Below are positions 9,179 to 18,026 of a stretch of 64,000 nucleotides of DNA, one piece after another. The stretch spans positions 310,001 through 374,000 of the forward strand of contig NZ_CP170448.1 of NCBI RefSeq assembly GCF_042466685.1, written 5' to 3'. A program made the position numbers and the translations under genes. Source of the stretch: Vreelandella sp042466685. Its GTDB lineage: Bacteria > Pseudomonadota > Gammaproteobacteria > Pseudomonadales > Halomonadaceae. Below the pieces are notes generated by a model that did no database searches, was not told the DNA's origin, and worked only from the letters and a program-made list of their open reading frames with translations. Every line of letters starts with the position of its first letter. Within the stretch, counting starts at the first letter, position 1.

Positions 9179-10141
9179 TCAAAAAATCGTAAAGCTTAAC
9201 GCTATATAAGCGGCGTAGCCTGCGAGCAGCACGGCTCCTTCCCAGCGAGACAGGCGCATACCGGTATACAAAAACAGCACCAGTATGCCCGCAGCACCCA
9301 GCATTACCCACTGGTCAAACAGGGCCACGCGTGGCGCAAGGGGCAGCGGCTGTAAAAACGCGGAGATTCCCAGAATGCCTAACAGGTTGAAAATATTGCT
9401 GCCCAAGATATTCCCAACGGCAACATCCGCATGACGGCGCAACGCAGCAATCACCGACACGGCCATCTCCGGCAGTGAGGTACCCACAGCGACGATGGTT
9501 AAGCCAATCACCGCTTCGGAAATACCCATAGCCTGGGCCAAGCCAATGGCGCCGTATAAGAGCAGCTGTGACCCGCCAATCAACATGCCCAAGCCAATTA
9601 CCAGGGCTACGGCGACCATCCACCCTGTGGTGGGCAGTTTGGTCATCTCCTCCGCTTCTGAAGCGTGCATCTCCGCGGCAGGAATGTGGTGGCGGCTCTC
9701 ACTTATATAGGCCCAAATAAGATAGCCGACGAGCCCCGTTATAAAAATCCCTGCATCAATGCGTCCTAGCGCACCGCCGAGGGAGAGTCCAATAAACAGC
9801 AGGCTAGCCAGCACCATCACCAAGCCATCTCGGCGTAGCGCTAATGGTTGAACGACCATCGGGCAAATAACGGCGCACATGCCCAAAATCAATAAAATAT
9901 TGCCGATATTACTACCCACGATGTTGCCAACCGCAATGTCAGGCTGCTGGTTAATCGCGGCATCAATTGAGACCACAAGTTCAGGGGCCGAGGTGCCAAA
10001 ACCAACCACCACCAACCCTGTGAGCAGTGGCGAAACGCCCACTCGTCGCGCCCCAGCCACCGCGCCGCGAATGAGCGACTCACCGCCGAGGGTCAAAAGG
10101 GCGATACCGGCCAATAAGCTAAGTCCGTATAGCATGTTCAA
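9179..10141 (-). CDS. Calcium/sodium antiporter, CaCA family (YrbG-like)
   Basis: 320 residues with about ten membrane helices and the two alpha-repeats that define the family: GFGTSAPELVVS in the first half and AVGTSLPEMAVS in the second, each followed by GNIVGSNIGNILL or GNILGSNIFNLLG. The Glu in each repeat coordinates the cation. The family exchanges Ca2+ (or another cation) for Na+ or K+ across the inner membrane. Convergent with the TAXI gene, with 42 nt between stops. Confidence 0.92.
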   Translation of the reverse strand: MNMLYGLSLLAGIALLTLGGESLIRGAVAGARRVGVSPLLTGLVVVGFGTSAPELVVSIDAAINQQPDIAVGNIVGSNIGNILLILGMCAVICPMVVQPLALRRDGLVMVLASLLFIGLSLGGALGRIDAGIFITGLVGYLIWAYISESRHHIPAAEMHASEAEEMTKLPTTGWMVAVALVIGLGMLIGGSQLLLYGAIGLAQAMGISEAVIGLTIVAVGTSLPEMAVSVIAALRRHADVAVGNILGSNIFNLLGILGISAFLQPLPLAPRVALFDQWVMLGAAGILVLFLYTGMRLSRWEGAVLLAGYAAYIALSFTIF

Positions 10142-10503
10142 ACCTCTTCAAAATTGCTCGCCAGGCCGCGAATGACAGGGGTTTGCCGGGTGAGCCAAAC
10201 GCGCCAGGCGCGTCAGATTAGTAGTGCCTAGCTCTTAGGCAAGATTAAGGCTATTTGTAGTAATTTGCGCGATATTTAAATGACGATGAAAGCAGATCAG
10301 CAAAATAAAAAACATAAAGGCTTTGACCTGCTGTGGTCTACGTGGCAGGATGCCCGCAGTTAGTAAGTTAGCAAGCAAGCATGGTTCCAGAAACATTCGA
10401 ATTCTTTCGGTAGTCTGTAATTGTATTCCTTGTTCTACTCACTATTTATCTGGGTAATACCAGGATTTCTACAATTCGCGACTTGCGAAAAGGATTTAAT
10501 ATC
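10142..10503. other. Intergenic region and cold-shock gene leader
   Basis: About 360 bp without a gene between the CaCA exchanger (minus) and the cold shock gene (plus). The last 100 bp or so, rich in T and C, probably form the long untranslated leader typical of cspA-class genes. GCGAAAAGGA ahead of the ATG supplies the ribosome binding site. No specific promoter is claimed. Confidence 0.45.
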
Positions 10504-10710
10504 ATGGCAACTGGCACAGTTAAGTGGTTCAACGATTCTAAAGGTTTTGGCTTCATCGCACCGTCTGACGGCAGCGACGACGTTTTTGCTCATTTTTCTG
10601 AAATTCAGTCTGATGGCTTCAAAACTCTGCCTGAAGGCGCTAACGTCTCTTTTGACGTTACCCAAGGTCAGAAAGGCCTTCAAGCTTCAAACATCAAGCT
10701 GCTTTCTTAA
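10504..10710 (+). CDS. Cold shock protein, CspA family
   Basis: 68 residues when started at the ATG after AAAAGGA; the upstream frame opening at 10483 would add seven residues not seen in the family. It is a single cold-shock domain with MATGTVKWFNDSKGFGFI (RNP1, KGFGFI) and DVFAHF (RNP2), the RNA/ssDNA-binding surface. It acts as an RNA chaperone in the cytoplasm. It is monocistronic and followed by a GC-rich hairpin. Confidence 0.96.
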   Translation: MATGTVKWFNDSKGFGFIAPSDGSDDVFAHFSEIQSDGFKTLPEGANVSFDVTQGQKGLQASNIKLLS

Positions 10711-10751
10711 TCCTAGCGATTATTTAAGTTCTCGAATCGTTTAGATTCGAT

Positions 10752-10780
10752 GATCGGGCCCCGCTTTGGCGGGGCTCGAT
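10752..10780 (+). terminator. Hairpin after cold shock gene
   Basis: Inverted repeat ATCGGGCCCCGC / GCGGGGCTCGAT with a TTTG loop, 40 nt after the stop of the cold shock gene. The following T-tract is weak. Confidence 0.6.
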
Positions 10781-10871
10781 GCGTTTGCGCCTGTTAAAAA
10801 GTGTTTCCTCCCTTTAGGCGTACCTTCTGTGTGCTGGAGTCAGGTTGAGATAAGAATGGGTTTGATTGATG

Positions 10872-10892
10872 TGATGTTATAATATACCTTTA
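10872..10892 (+). promoter_or_regulatory. Zur-box-like operator overlapping zinT promoter
   Basis: A 21-bp imperfect palindrome TGATGTTATA-A-TATACCTTTA; 7 of 10 arm positions are complementary. The centre GTTATAATATA is very close to the enterobacterial Zur operator core and includes a TATAAT -10 hexamer. It lies about 47 bp before the zinT start, where a zinc-responsive repressor would block transcription. Zur binding is inferred from similarity. Confidence 0.65.
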
Positions 10893-10938
10893 TGGCGAAG
10901 ATGCATTATTTTGCAATCGGCAAAAGGAGAGATCGGAT

Positions 10939-11664
<726 letters not shown>

Positions 11665-11726
11665 GCTGCATCGTTTGATACGAATACACCTCCAAATACT
11701 TTCGTGTCACTCTTCAGAACAAAATC

Positions 11727-11753
11727 AAAGCGCTGGCCAGATGCCAGCGCTTT
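11727..11753 (+). terminator. Terminator after zinT
   Basis: Perfect 11-bp inverted repeat AAAGCGCTGGC / GCCAGCGCTTT with a 5-nt loop, followed by a T-rich stretch (GCTTTCT), 63 nt after the zinT stop. Confidence 0.8.
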
Positions 11754-11946
11754 GCTTTCTCACCACCTCCAGTGCTGGAACCCACCCGCATGGCCTACTG
11801 GCGACACCGGAGATAGGTGCGCCTATTGCCTCATTTTGGTAGATATGATTTTATTTCTAAATTAATTTAAGGTGGCGCCTGGCGCTCTCAATAGAGAGGG
11901 CTAAGAAGCTGCCCACTAATAAAGTGGCGGGAATATAGGAGCGGGT

Positions 11947-12540
11947 ATGGCCACCTATACGCTTTATGACAAAGATGGCAATAAACTTATCCACAACGAT
12001 TTACAAAAAAAGCAAGAGTGGTGTAAAGACGGAGAGCGCCTGGAAACGCGTTTTCTAGCGCTGTATGGTGAAAAATTGGGCTTGAGGCTCAATGAAGAGA
12101 AGTTACGGGATCCAACAGTGCCCGATTTTATTCATACTGAAACAGGCAGGTACGTTGACCTTAAAAGCCAAACGACACCGTTTTTTCAATCACACAAGTA
12201 CGGCGTTGATCCTCAGTACGCAGTAACGTTAAATAAAATCGATGTGGATAGGTACTATCAGTTATATCCCGGCATTATCGTTCTTTACCATGTGAACTGG
12301 ATAGCGGTAAAAATGGTAAGTGGTTATGGAAAAACAACGGAAGTAAGGGAGATGGAAGGCATTTGGGCAGCCACCATCAATAACATAAAACAGATGTGTA
12401 AGCCTGAAAATCTTCATGCGTATTTACAGCGCATTAACGATAAACGGGGCAATGCCCGAGATAGCTATGTGCTGGATCTGAAGCATAGTTACTTCAAAGT
12501 TATTGAGGATGATAAGCAGAATCTAAAGCGGCTTAATTGA
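11947..12540 (+). CDS. Hypothetical protein, possible PD-(D/E)XK nuclease fold
   Basis: 197 residues, no close family recognised. The segment VPDFIHTETGRYVDLKSQ fits the spacing of a PD-(D/E)XK active site (PD, nine residues, then D-x-K), and GERLETRFL upstream could provide the helix glutamate. The rest is basic and aromatic-rich with no signal peptide or membrane helix. Such folds occur in restriction enzymes, recombination nucleases and defence proteins, but many are catalytically dead. It begins the accessory stretch that also holds an attC cassette. Its low GC, relative to the core genes, suggests recent acquisition. Confidence 0.6.
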   Translation: MATYTLYDKDGNKLIHNDLQKKQEWCKDGERLETRFLALYGEKLGLRLNEEKLRDPTVPDFIHTETGRYVDLKSQTTPFFQSHKYGVDPQYAVTLNKIDVDRYYQLYPGIIVLYHVNWIAVKMVSGYGKTTEVREMEGIWAATINNIKQMCKPENLHAYLQRINDKRGNARDSYVLDLKHSYFKVIEDDKQNLKRLN

Positions 12541-13020
12541 ACTGTTAGATGATAGCAGCAACGGCCATAGCTCATTTGTGTTCTGTTAACTGTGCGAATA
12601 GCGGCATCAGTAGTGCGAAGAGTTCCGTAAATGTTGCTTCTTCCTGACTCTGCATTAGAACTCCCCACCGAGTCTGCGTCCTCGCAAGAGCAACGAATGG
12701 GCGCGACTATCGCGTTTACTGAGAGTCTTTTTATCCCTAGCAGCTCCCGTTGACCTAATAACGTCGGTGTTGAAAGCCCAACCTAAGATAATCAGCCGTC
12801 TGTGCTAACCTGGGTAGGTGAATCAGAGAAGCAGCAAGACAGGTAACCGCCCCAGGCGGATGTGCCGGGCAATGCAGCACGCTCGCGAATTTTTGATATA
12901 CAGCCTAATTAAAACTAATGCATAAAATAATCATAGGCTTGGAGGCGTCTGACAGGCTGCATTGTTCGGACAAGCATGCCAGCGGGTTCATCCAATCATA
13001 AGATGGGAAGCCTAATACCT
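12541..13020. other. 480-bp region without a confident gene
   Basis: No supported gene. A 27-codon frame on the minus strand (12572-12655) is protein-like but has no clear start signal and could be a relic. The motif GTTAGAT occurs at 12544 and again at 13021, the right-hand half-site type used by integron integrases, but no full attC can be drawn around either copy. Confidence 0.4.
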
Positions 13021-13021
13021 G

Positions 13022-13367
13022 TTAGATGGCTATATCAGAGACTCGCCCACCAAGCATAAAAAAGCCTGCGATTTCCTTCGCGTTCAGTGCTGCTCTAGCG
13101 GCTCTTCTCTGGTGGGTCTACTACGAGCGCTATCACAAGTACGCAGAATGTATTGATGCGCTCACCAACTCTAGCTGCGCTACCGCGAACGACGGCAATG
13201 TCACTGCTGGCGGGATATTGTGGGGACTCCTCGCGCTTCCGTTCACCTTTTTGGCTGCCATCTTCCTTTGCGTGATAGCCTTTCGTTTGGCACGCAGGCG
13301 ATCTCGCGGCGCCATCTAACTATTCGTTCAAGCCGAACCCGCTTCGCGGGTCGGCTTAACTCAGGTG
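13022..13367 (+). mobile_element. Integron-type gene cassette (one ORF plus attC)
   Basis: A compact unit of about 346 bp that runs from just inside GTTAGAT (13021) to just inside GTTAGGG (13367). These are the G/TTRRRY points where integron integrases cut. Between them lie one short ORF whose ATG overlaps the left half-site, and a 60-bp attC starting at its stop codon. No intI gene is present in the window, so it would be an isolated cassette captured or left behind. Confidence 0.7.
13026..13319 (+). CDS. Cassette-encoded small membrane protein
   Basis: 97 residues with two hydrophobic segments (about 18-31, SFAFSAALAALLWW, and 64-86, ILWGLLALPFTFLAAIFLCVIAF) and a basic tail RLARRRSRG, so an inner-membrane protein with two helices. 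The loop between them carries two cysteines (AECID, SSCATA). The function is not recognised. Its start sits on the recombination half-site and its stop is inside attC, the usual tight packing of integron cassettes; no promoter or RBS is obvious, as expected for a cassette read from outside. Confidence 0.7.
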   Translation: MAISETRPPSIKKPAISFAFSAALAALLWWVYYERYHKYAECIDALTNSSCATANDGNVTAGGILWGLLALPFTFLAAIFLCVIAFRLARRRSRGAI

Positions 13368-13373
13368 TTAGGG
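13314..13373 (+). repeat. attC recombination site (59-base-element type)
   Basis: Left half-site ATCTAAC (fits RYYYAAC) and right half-site GTTAGGG (fits GTTRRR) flank an imperfect palindrome. The inner stem is AAGCCGA-CCCGC paired with GCGGG-TCGGCTT around a TTC loop, with one unpaired A on the left strand, the kind of extrahelical base that sets strand choice. Length 60 bp. Confidence 0.85.
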
Positions 13374-13664
13374 TGCTGCAAAATCCTCAGTTGAGGAGGG
13401 TTGCGGCTGCGAGGTAAGTAGTCCCGAAGTGATATCAGGCCTGATTGAGAGGTTTGGTGTGGATCTCAAATCCCTGCCTGCAACGGCCATCACTGGAGAA
13501 AAAGGCGATATGAACACGGCTCCAGCACCCGATCCAATCGGCATGCCCGGCGCTCTGCAGCTCGTCGATCAGCATACTGCGGATTACGCGATCCGCGTCA
13601 ACTTGCTGGTCTCGCCCGTCCGCGATCATGTACTGTTGCATGTCGACCTAGACTGGAGAACGCC
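13374..13664. other. 290-bp region between attC and sulfurtransferase
   Basis: An 84-codon frame (13429-13683) is open on the plus strand and a 68-codon frame on the minus strand, but neither matches a family I recognise; the plus frame overlaps the sulfurtransferase start. Treated as non-coding or a gene relic. GGAG at 13654 serves the downstream gene. Confidence 0.35.
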
Positions 13665-14513
13665 ATGCCTTCCCCCCTCGTGACCACCGCCTGGCTGCAG
13701 GACAATCTGGATAACGAACATTTGGTGCTGATCGACGCTAGTATGGCCAATGTCGTTGGCAAGGAGCCGATCGTTTATGACCGTCCGATGTTGATCCCGG
13801 GAAGTTTCCGGATCGACCTGGAAGGAGCGCTTTGCGATACCGGTGCTCCCCAAGCTCACGCCTTCCCGACGGAAGAGCAGTTCACGGCGGAGGCCCGTAG
13901 ATTGGGCATCAAGCCCGAGAGCTTGGTGGTGTTGTACGACGATCAGGGTATCTACTCGGCACCACGAGCCTGGTGGATTATGCGGGCTATGGGCCTCAAA
14001 CAGGTGTTTGTTCTAGATGGCGGCCTGCCGCAGTGGTTGGCAGAAGGGCGGGACATCGATTCTGCTTCGGTGGCAGATGCGGCCAAGCATGGCAGCGTGG
14101 TTGGCAAGCTCGACCACACCCTGGTTCGAGATTCTGCCTACGTTTTCCAGCATCTGGAGGACGAGCGAGTAACGGTCATCGATGCGCGATCACAGGCACG
14201 TTTCCTGGCGCAAGCGCCAGAACCCAGGCCTGGTGTGCGCGGTGGTCACATCCCCAATTCCCTCAACCTGCCGTTTACAGAGGTGCTGGAGGGTCATCGG
14301 TTCAAGCCAGCCAGCCAGCTGGCGTCAACGTTTGCCCACCTCGCTCCCTCCCTTCAGCCCAGCAACGGTCACCAACTGGTGTTTTCCTGTGGTTCCGGCA
14401 TCACCGCCTGCATCATCCTACTGGCAGCCGAGCTGGCCGGGTATACTCAGCTGTCGCTGTATGACGGTTCCTGGGCCGACTGGGGCAGCAGTGACTCATT
14501 GCCGGTGGCGTAG
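13665..14513 (+). CDS. sseA: 3-mercaptopyruvate/thiosulfate sulfurtransferase
   Basis: 282 residues in two tandem rhodanese domains. The C-terminal domain holds the catalytic loop CGSGITA, the form usual for mercaptopyruvate sulfurtransferases; the preceding RGGHIPNSLNLPF and the N-terminal IPGSFRIDLEGALCD are typical rhodanese motifs. It transfers sulfur from 3-mercaptopyruvate or thiosulfate to thiol acceptors or cyanide in the cytoplasm. The location in an accessory stretch, after a gene cassette, suggests an extra copy of the chromosomal gene. Start supported by GGAG 7 nt upstream. Confidence 0.9.
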   Translation: MPSPLVTTAWLQDNLDNEHLVLIDASMANVVGKEPIVYDRPMLIPGSFRIDLEGALCDTGAPQAHAFPTEEQFTAEARRLGIKPESLVVLYDDQGIYSAPRAWWIMRAMGLKQVFVLDGGLPQWLAEGRDIDSASVADAAKHGSVVGKLDHTLVRDSAYVFQHLEDERVTVIDARSQARFLAQAPEPRPGVRGGHIPNSLNLPFTEVLEGHRFKPASQLASTFAHLAPSLQPSNGHQLVFSCGSGITACIILLAAELAGYTQLSLYDGSWADWGSSDSLPVA

Positions 14514-14737
14514 CGGACATCATCTCGCTACAAGAGGAATTGGCAGTTCCTAACAATCACAGGCACGGCGACGTCTACTCTATTGCGGCTTCGTCCCCGT
14601 ACAAGGTCACCGCTAAGCTCAGCGCTAGGTGCTTTCTGGTCGACGTAGTAGCCTCATGTCAGCTACAGAAATCGCTATAACCACTGTGGTCTGGAACATT
14701 CCCTCCCAGATTGCGGGTTGGGTATCGCCTGGTGGCA

Positions 14738-15625
14738 TCACTGAAGCAGTTCGATAAGAATATCAGCAACGTGTCGAACGACAGGATCCTTCTCATGGCG
14801 CAGATGCCATGCCAAGTGCAGGGTAAAGCCGGGTACCTGCACCGGGGGCGGTAGAGAGATCAGGGCTGTGAAGTCAGCTACGACACGGGAAGGCAGCATG
14901 GCGATCATATCGGATCCCTGCAGCAGCGCAGGCACCATCTGGAAGTTTGGTACCACCGCACCAACCCGACGTGAGCTGCCTAGCCTGGCCAGCTCCGTAT
15001 CCAGCGACGTCCGTGTTTCACCGCGCCCGGAGACGATGATGTGCGAGTATTTCAGCCAGGTATTCAGGTTGAAATCGGCGGCGGCAGGGTGCCCGGCGCG
15101 CATGGCGACGACATAGTGTTCAACAAACACTTCTTCACGATGCAATTTTTCCTCGACAGATGGGAAAACGGAGATGGCGAGGTCTGTCGAACCGTCGATG
15201 AGTGCCTGGCGTGCGGCCTCGGCGCCATGCCAGGGCTGGATCACTATATCGACGCCAGGAGCTGAGCGCTGCAGTTCCTGCTGCAAGGGCGCGGTTACGA
15301 ACACCGCCGGATAGTCTGCCATGGCGACCCGCACTGTTTTGCGTATTTCAGCCAGCGGCACCTTGGGTGGGTCAACAAGATTCACCACCTCCGCAAGTAG
15401 CGATTTCAGCGGCGCACGCAGCGCCTCGGCCTTTGGGGTTAGGCGCATTGTACCGCGGCCGCGCTCCAGCAACTCATCACGGAAGAGATAACGGCAGCGC
15501 TGCAGTGCGGCGGAGGCGGCAGGCTGTGACATACCCAGCTTATCGGCAGCATGACTGACGTGCGCCTCATCCAGAAGCGCATCAAGGACAACGAGCAGGT
15601 TGAGGTCGAGAGAGCGAAGATTCAT
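14738..15625 (-). CDS. LysR-family transcriptional regulator
   Basis: 295 residues. Residues 5-65 form the winged helix-turn-helix (LDLNLLVVLDALLDEAHVSHAADKLGMSQPAASAALQR), and the rest the periplasmic-binding-like effector domain. Divergently oriented to the flavin reductase/carotenoid oxygenase pair with 95 bp between starts, the classic arrangement of a LysR regulator and its target. A palindrome just upstream of its own start is the likely site. The effector is unknown. The N-terminus resembles the NodD/NahR branch. Confidence 0.92.
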   Translation of the reverse strand: MNLRSLDLNLLVVLDALLDEAHVSHAADKLGMSQPAASAALQRCRYLFRDELLERGRGTMRLTPKAEALRAPLKSLLAEVVNLVDPPKVPLAEIRKTVRVAMADYPAVFVTAPLQQELQRSAPGVDIVIQPWHGAEAARQALIDGSTDLAISVFPSVEEKLHREEVFVEHYVVAMRAGHPAAADFNLNTWLKYSHIIVSGRGETRTSLDTELARLGSSRRVGAVVPNFQMVPALLQGSDMIAMLPSRVVADFTALISLPPPVQVPGFTLHLAWHLRHEKDPVVRHVADILIELLQ

Positions 15626-15631
15626 GAAACA

Positions 15632-15650
15632 AATAATAGAACATATTATT
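15632..15650. promoter_or_regulatory. Candidate LysR operator
   Basis: Inverted repeat AATAATA / TATTATT with a 5-nt spacer, 7 bp upstream of the LysR start codon. It is AT-rich within GC-rich sequence and has the T-N11-A spacing of LysR sites. Autoregulation and activation of the divergent gene are inferred. Confidence 0.55.
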
Positions 15651-15720
15651 AATCGATTGGAGTAATTTTTGTCGTGGGTGCATCGTTTCCCTGCAGTTAC
15701 CTAAAGGAGGCGAGACCCCC

Positions 15721-16317
15721 ATGACTAAGACGCTTATTCTTCTGTTCCACCCCGATCTTGCGCACTCGAAGGCCAATGCTGCGCTAGCTGCGGCAGCGGC
15801 CAAGCTACCCGCCGTGGAGCTCGTCGATATGCAAGCCATCTATCCCCATGGCATCGATCTATCCAAAGACGGCGAGCGCGAGGCCCGGCGGCTGCTTGAA
15901 TGCGACCGTATCGTGCTGCAGTTCCCCATCCAGTGGTACTCCACGCCTCCGCTGCTGAAAGCCTGGCAGGATGCCGTGCTGACGAGGATGTTCTACATCG
16001 CCTACGAGTCTGAAGGGCATATGTTGGAAGGCAAGCCGCTCATGGTGGCCGCAACGGCTGGCAATATACCAGACGCCTACCGTCCCGGCGGGCGCAACAT
16101 GTTCACAATGAATGCGCTTCTCGCCCCGCTGCAGGCCACTGCGCATCGCTGTGGCCTGCCCTGGGCCGAGCCTTTTGTTCTCTATCAGGCCAACAAGCTG
16201 TCAGCGGAAGCGCTTGATGCCGCTGCTATCGAGTATGCCGCCACACTCAAGCGCTGGATCGTAAGCAGTACAGCGCTCGGGGTGAAAGCGCTTGAGCCAA
16301 GGAGAGCAGCTCAATGA
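15721..16317 (+). CDS. NAD(P)H-dependent flavin oxidoreductase (flavodoxin fold)
   Basis: 198 residues of the NQO1/KefF/MdaB-like flavodoxin-fold family: LILLFHPDLAHSKANAAL (FMN phosphate loop), then the signature FPIQWYSTPPLLKAWQDAVL that binds the flavin. Such enzymes reduce quinones or other electrophiles with NAD(P)H. Strong RBS (AAAGGAGG) and divergent from the LysR gene. The stop overlaps the next start in ATGA, so translation of the carotenoid-oxygenase-like gene should be coupled to it. Confidence 0.88.
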   Translation: MTKTLILLFHPDLAHSKANAALAAAAAKLPAVELVDMQAIYPHGIDLSKDGEREARRLLECDRIVLQFPIQWYSTPPLLKAWQDAVLTRMFYIAYESEGHMLEGKPLMVAATAGNIPDAYRPGGRNMFTMNALLAPLQATAHRCGLPWAEPFVLYQANKLSAEALDAAAIEYAATLKRWIVSSTALGVKALEPRRAAQ

Positions 16318-17779
16318 CTTACAGCAGACGCGATATACTGCGTATGGCAAGCGGCCTCGCGGCAAGCACATTCGCAACCTCCATCCTTAGCTTCGAAGCG
16401 TTCGCCAAGAGTGGCAGCAGCCCCGGCCCCGTTCCAGGCTTTCTCGACGGGCATTTCCGCCCCGTTAACAGGGAGACGACGGCCTTTGACCTGCCGGTAC
16501 GCGGCGCCATCCCGCCCGCTTTATCAGGGCGCTACTTCCGCAATGGTCATAACCCGAAGGACGGCATCAATCCAGGCGCCTGGTTCTATGGTTCAGGCAT
16601 GATCCACGGGTTACGCATCTCGGGCGGGCGCGCTGAGCTGAGTGGTACCGCAATCGCTGGGTCAAAACGCCAGCGCTGGAGGGGGAGCCGCTGTTTGTCG
16701 ATCACGAGACGATCAACCTCCATGCGAGTGCAGCCGGTACCAGCGTGATCGCCCATGCGGGGCGTATTCTGGCCCTTCAAGAGGTCAACTTACCCTTCGA
16801 GATCACGCCTGAACTGGAAACGATCGGCGCCTACGATTTTGGCGGTGCTTTAAAGACTATGATGACTGCCCATCCCAAGATCTGCCCCCGCACAGGCGAG
16901 ATGCTGTTCTTCGGCAATTCGCCTCTCCCGCCGTACTTGACCTACCACGTGGCGGATGCCTCGGGGCGGCTGGTACATAGCGAGGTGATTGAAGGGCCAA
17001 ATGGTTCTGTCATTCATGACTTCGCCATCACTGAGAACTATGTGATTTGGTTCGACCCCAACGTCGCGCTTGATCTACATTCCGAGCTTGCTTTTCCCTA
17101 TACGTGGCAGAGGGAGTACCGCGGCCGGATCGGCGTTATGCCGCGTGACCGCAGCAAAGGGGGAGTGCAATGGATCGACGTTGATCCCTATTACATGCTG
17201 CACTTCTCCAATGCCTGGGAAGACGCAGATAGCCTCCTTGTGGTCGAGGGGCCGTTCTTTGACGAAGCCGCTTGGGGGAAAGCCTCAGCCTTTATCAATG
17301 GTACCGCGCCTCAGGGAGCCGCGCCTGTCAGTGGGGCTAAGCGCAGCCGTTGGACAATCGATCTGCAACAAGGAGCGGCGAGTGTTGGGCTGCTTGATGA
17401 CCTTACGATTGAATTTCCTATGATTCATCCTGGCTTCACAGGGCGGCAAAACCGCTTCGCTTATGCGGTGGTTTTCCCTGACGCGGCGCGCGCCGGTTAC
17501 GGTATCGTCAAATATGACATGGAGTACGATCGGCGCTGGGTGCTTGACCTTCCTGTAGGTGTGTATGCGGGTGAGCCCTGCTTTGTTCCCGACCCACAGG
17601 GTCGTGGCGAAGATGACGGATGGTTATTAACCTATGTCACTGACCTGCGTAGTAACGTAGCGGAGCTGTGGATCCTGGACGCAATACAGATCGGCGCGGG
17701 CCCTGTCGCTGCGATCGAACTGCCTGCCTGGGTGCCCGCCGGTGTGCATGGAGCGTGGATTGGCGATAATGAGGTCTAG
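16314..17779 (+). pseudogene. Carotenoid-oxygenase (RPE65) family gene, frameshifted
   Basis: Two frames together make one carotenoid cleavage dioxygenase of about 487 residues. The first (16314-16748 frame) starts with a Tat-type signal (SRRDILRMASG) and runs through FYGSGMIHGLRISGGRAE. Coding then continues in the +2 frame as EWYRNRWVKTP. The break lies at 16633-16642, where CTGAG is present twice in tandem; removing one copy restores RAEWYRNRW. The second part holds the four expected iron-ligand histidines (TAHPK, VIHDF, MLHFSN, GVHGAW). The enzyme would cleave carotenoid or stilbene double bonds, exported by Tat. As written it is inactive unless the duplication is an assembly error. Confidence 0.85.
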
Positions 17780-17890
17780 GCTTGGCAACTTATGGGCTGG
17801 GATCGCTAGACCAACGTCAGCCCGTTTTTCGGAGAGTTGATATGTTCTCTAAAAAGCGTACTTGGTTAGTCCTTTGCAACCCACAGGCAC

Positions 17891-17913
17891 AAAAAAAGCA
17901 CCTAAAGGTGCTT
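17891..17913 (-). terminator. Original ssrA terminator, now cut off from ssrA
   Basis: Read on the minus strand it is AAGCACC-TTTA-GGTGCTT followed by seven T: a textbook intrinsic terminator. It sits 17 nt beyond the 14-bp repeat that matches the tmRNA 3' end, exactly where the ssrA terminator would be if the island were removed. Confidence 0.8.
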
Positions 17914-17929
17914 GATTTGTAGAGGTGTC

Positions 17930-17943
17930 TGGTGGAGGCGGCG
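17930..17943. repeat. Left attachment site (distal copy)
   Basis: TGGTGGAGGCGGCG, identical to the CCA end of the ssrA gene at 26705. Identity stops at 17944 (T instead of G). Confidence 0.85.
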
Positions 17944-18005
17944 TCCCGTTTAAAGTAGATTTAACTAATTGTTTGTATTGAAAATAAATTAATCTGATTT
18001 AAAAA

Positions 18006-18026
18006 ATGCCCCCAATTATGCCCCCT
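18006..18026. promoter_or_regulatory. Candidate integrase arm-type sites, left
   Basis: Two direct copies of ATGCCCCC(C/T) 12 bp apart (18006 and 18018), matching the pair at 26571-26591 next to the integrase gene. Likely binding sites for the integrase N-terminal domain. Confidence 0.6.

Noticed and set aside
12541..12550. GTTAGAT after the PD-(D/E)XK-like gene, with GCGGCTTAATTGAACT before it, as a second attC
   Set aside because: No complementary left half-site (RYYYAAC) or palindrome upstream; the sequence to the left is coding.
12572..12690. Short minus-strand frame MQSQEEATFTELFALL
   Set aside because: 27 codons from the only ATG, no RBS, upstream stop; could be a relic but not supported.
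13429..13683. 84-codon plus-strand frame before the sulfurtransferase
   Set aside because: Overlaps the well-supported start of the next gene and resembles no known family.
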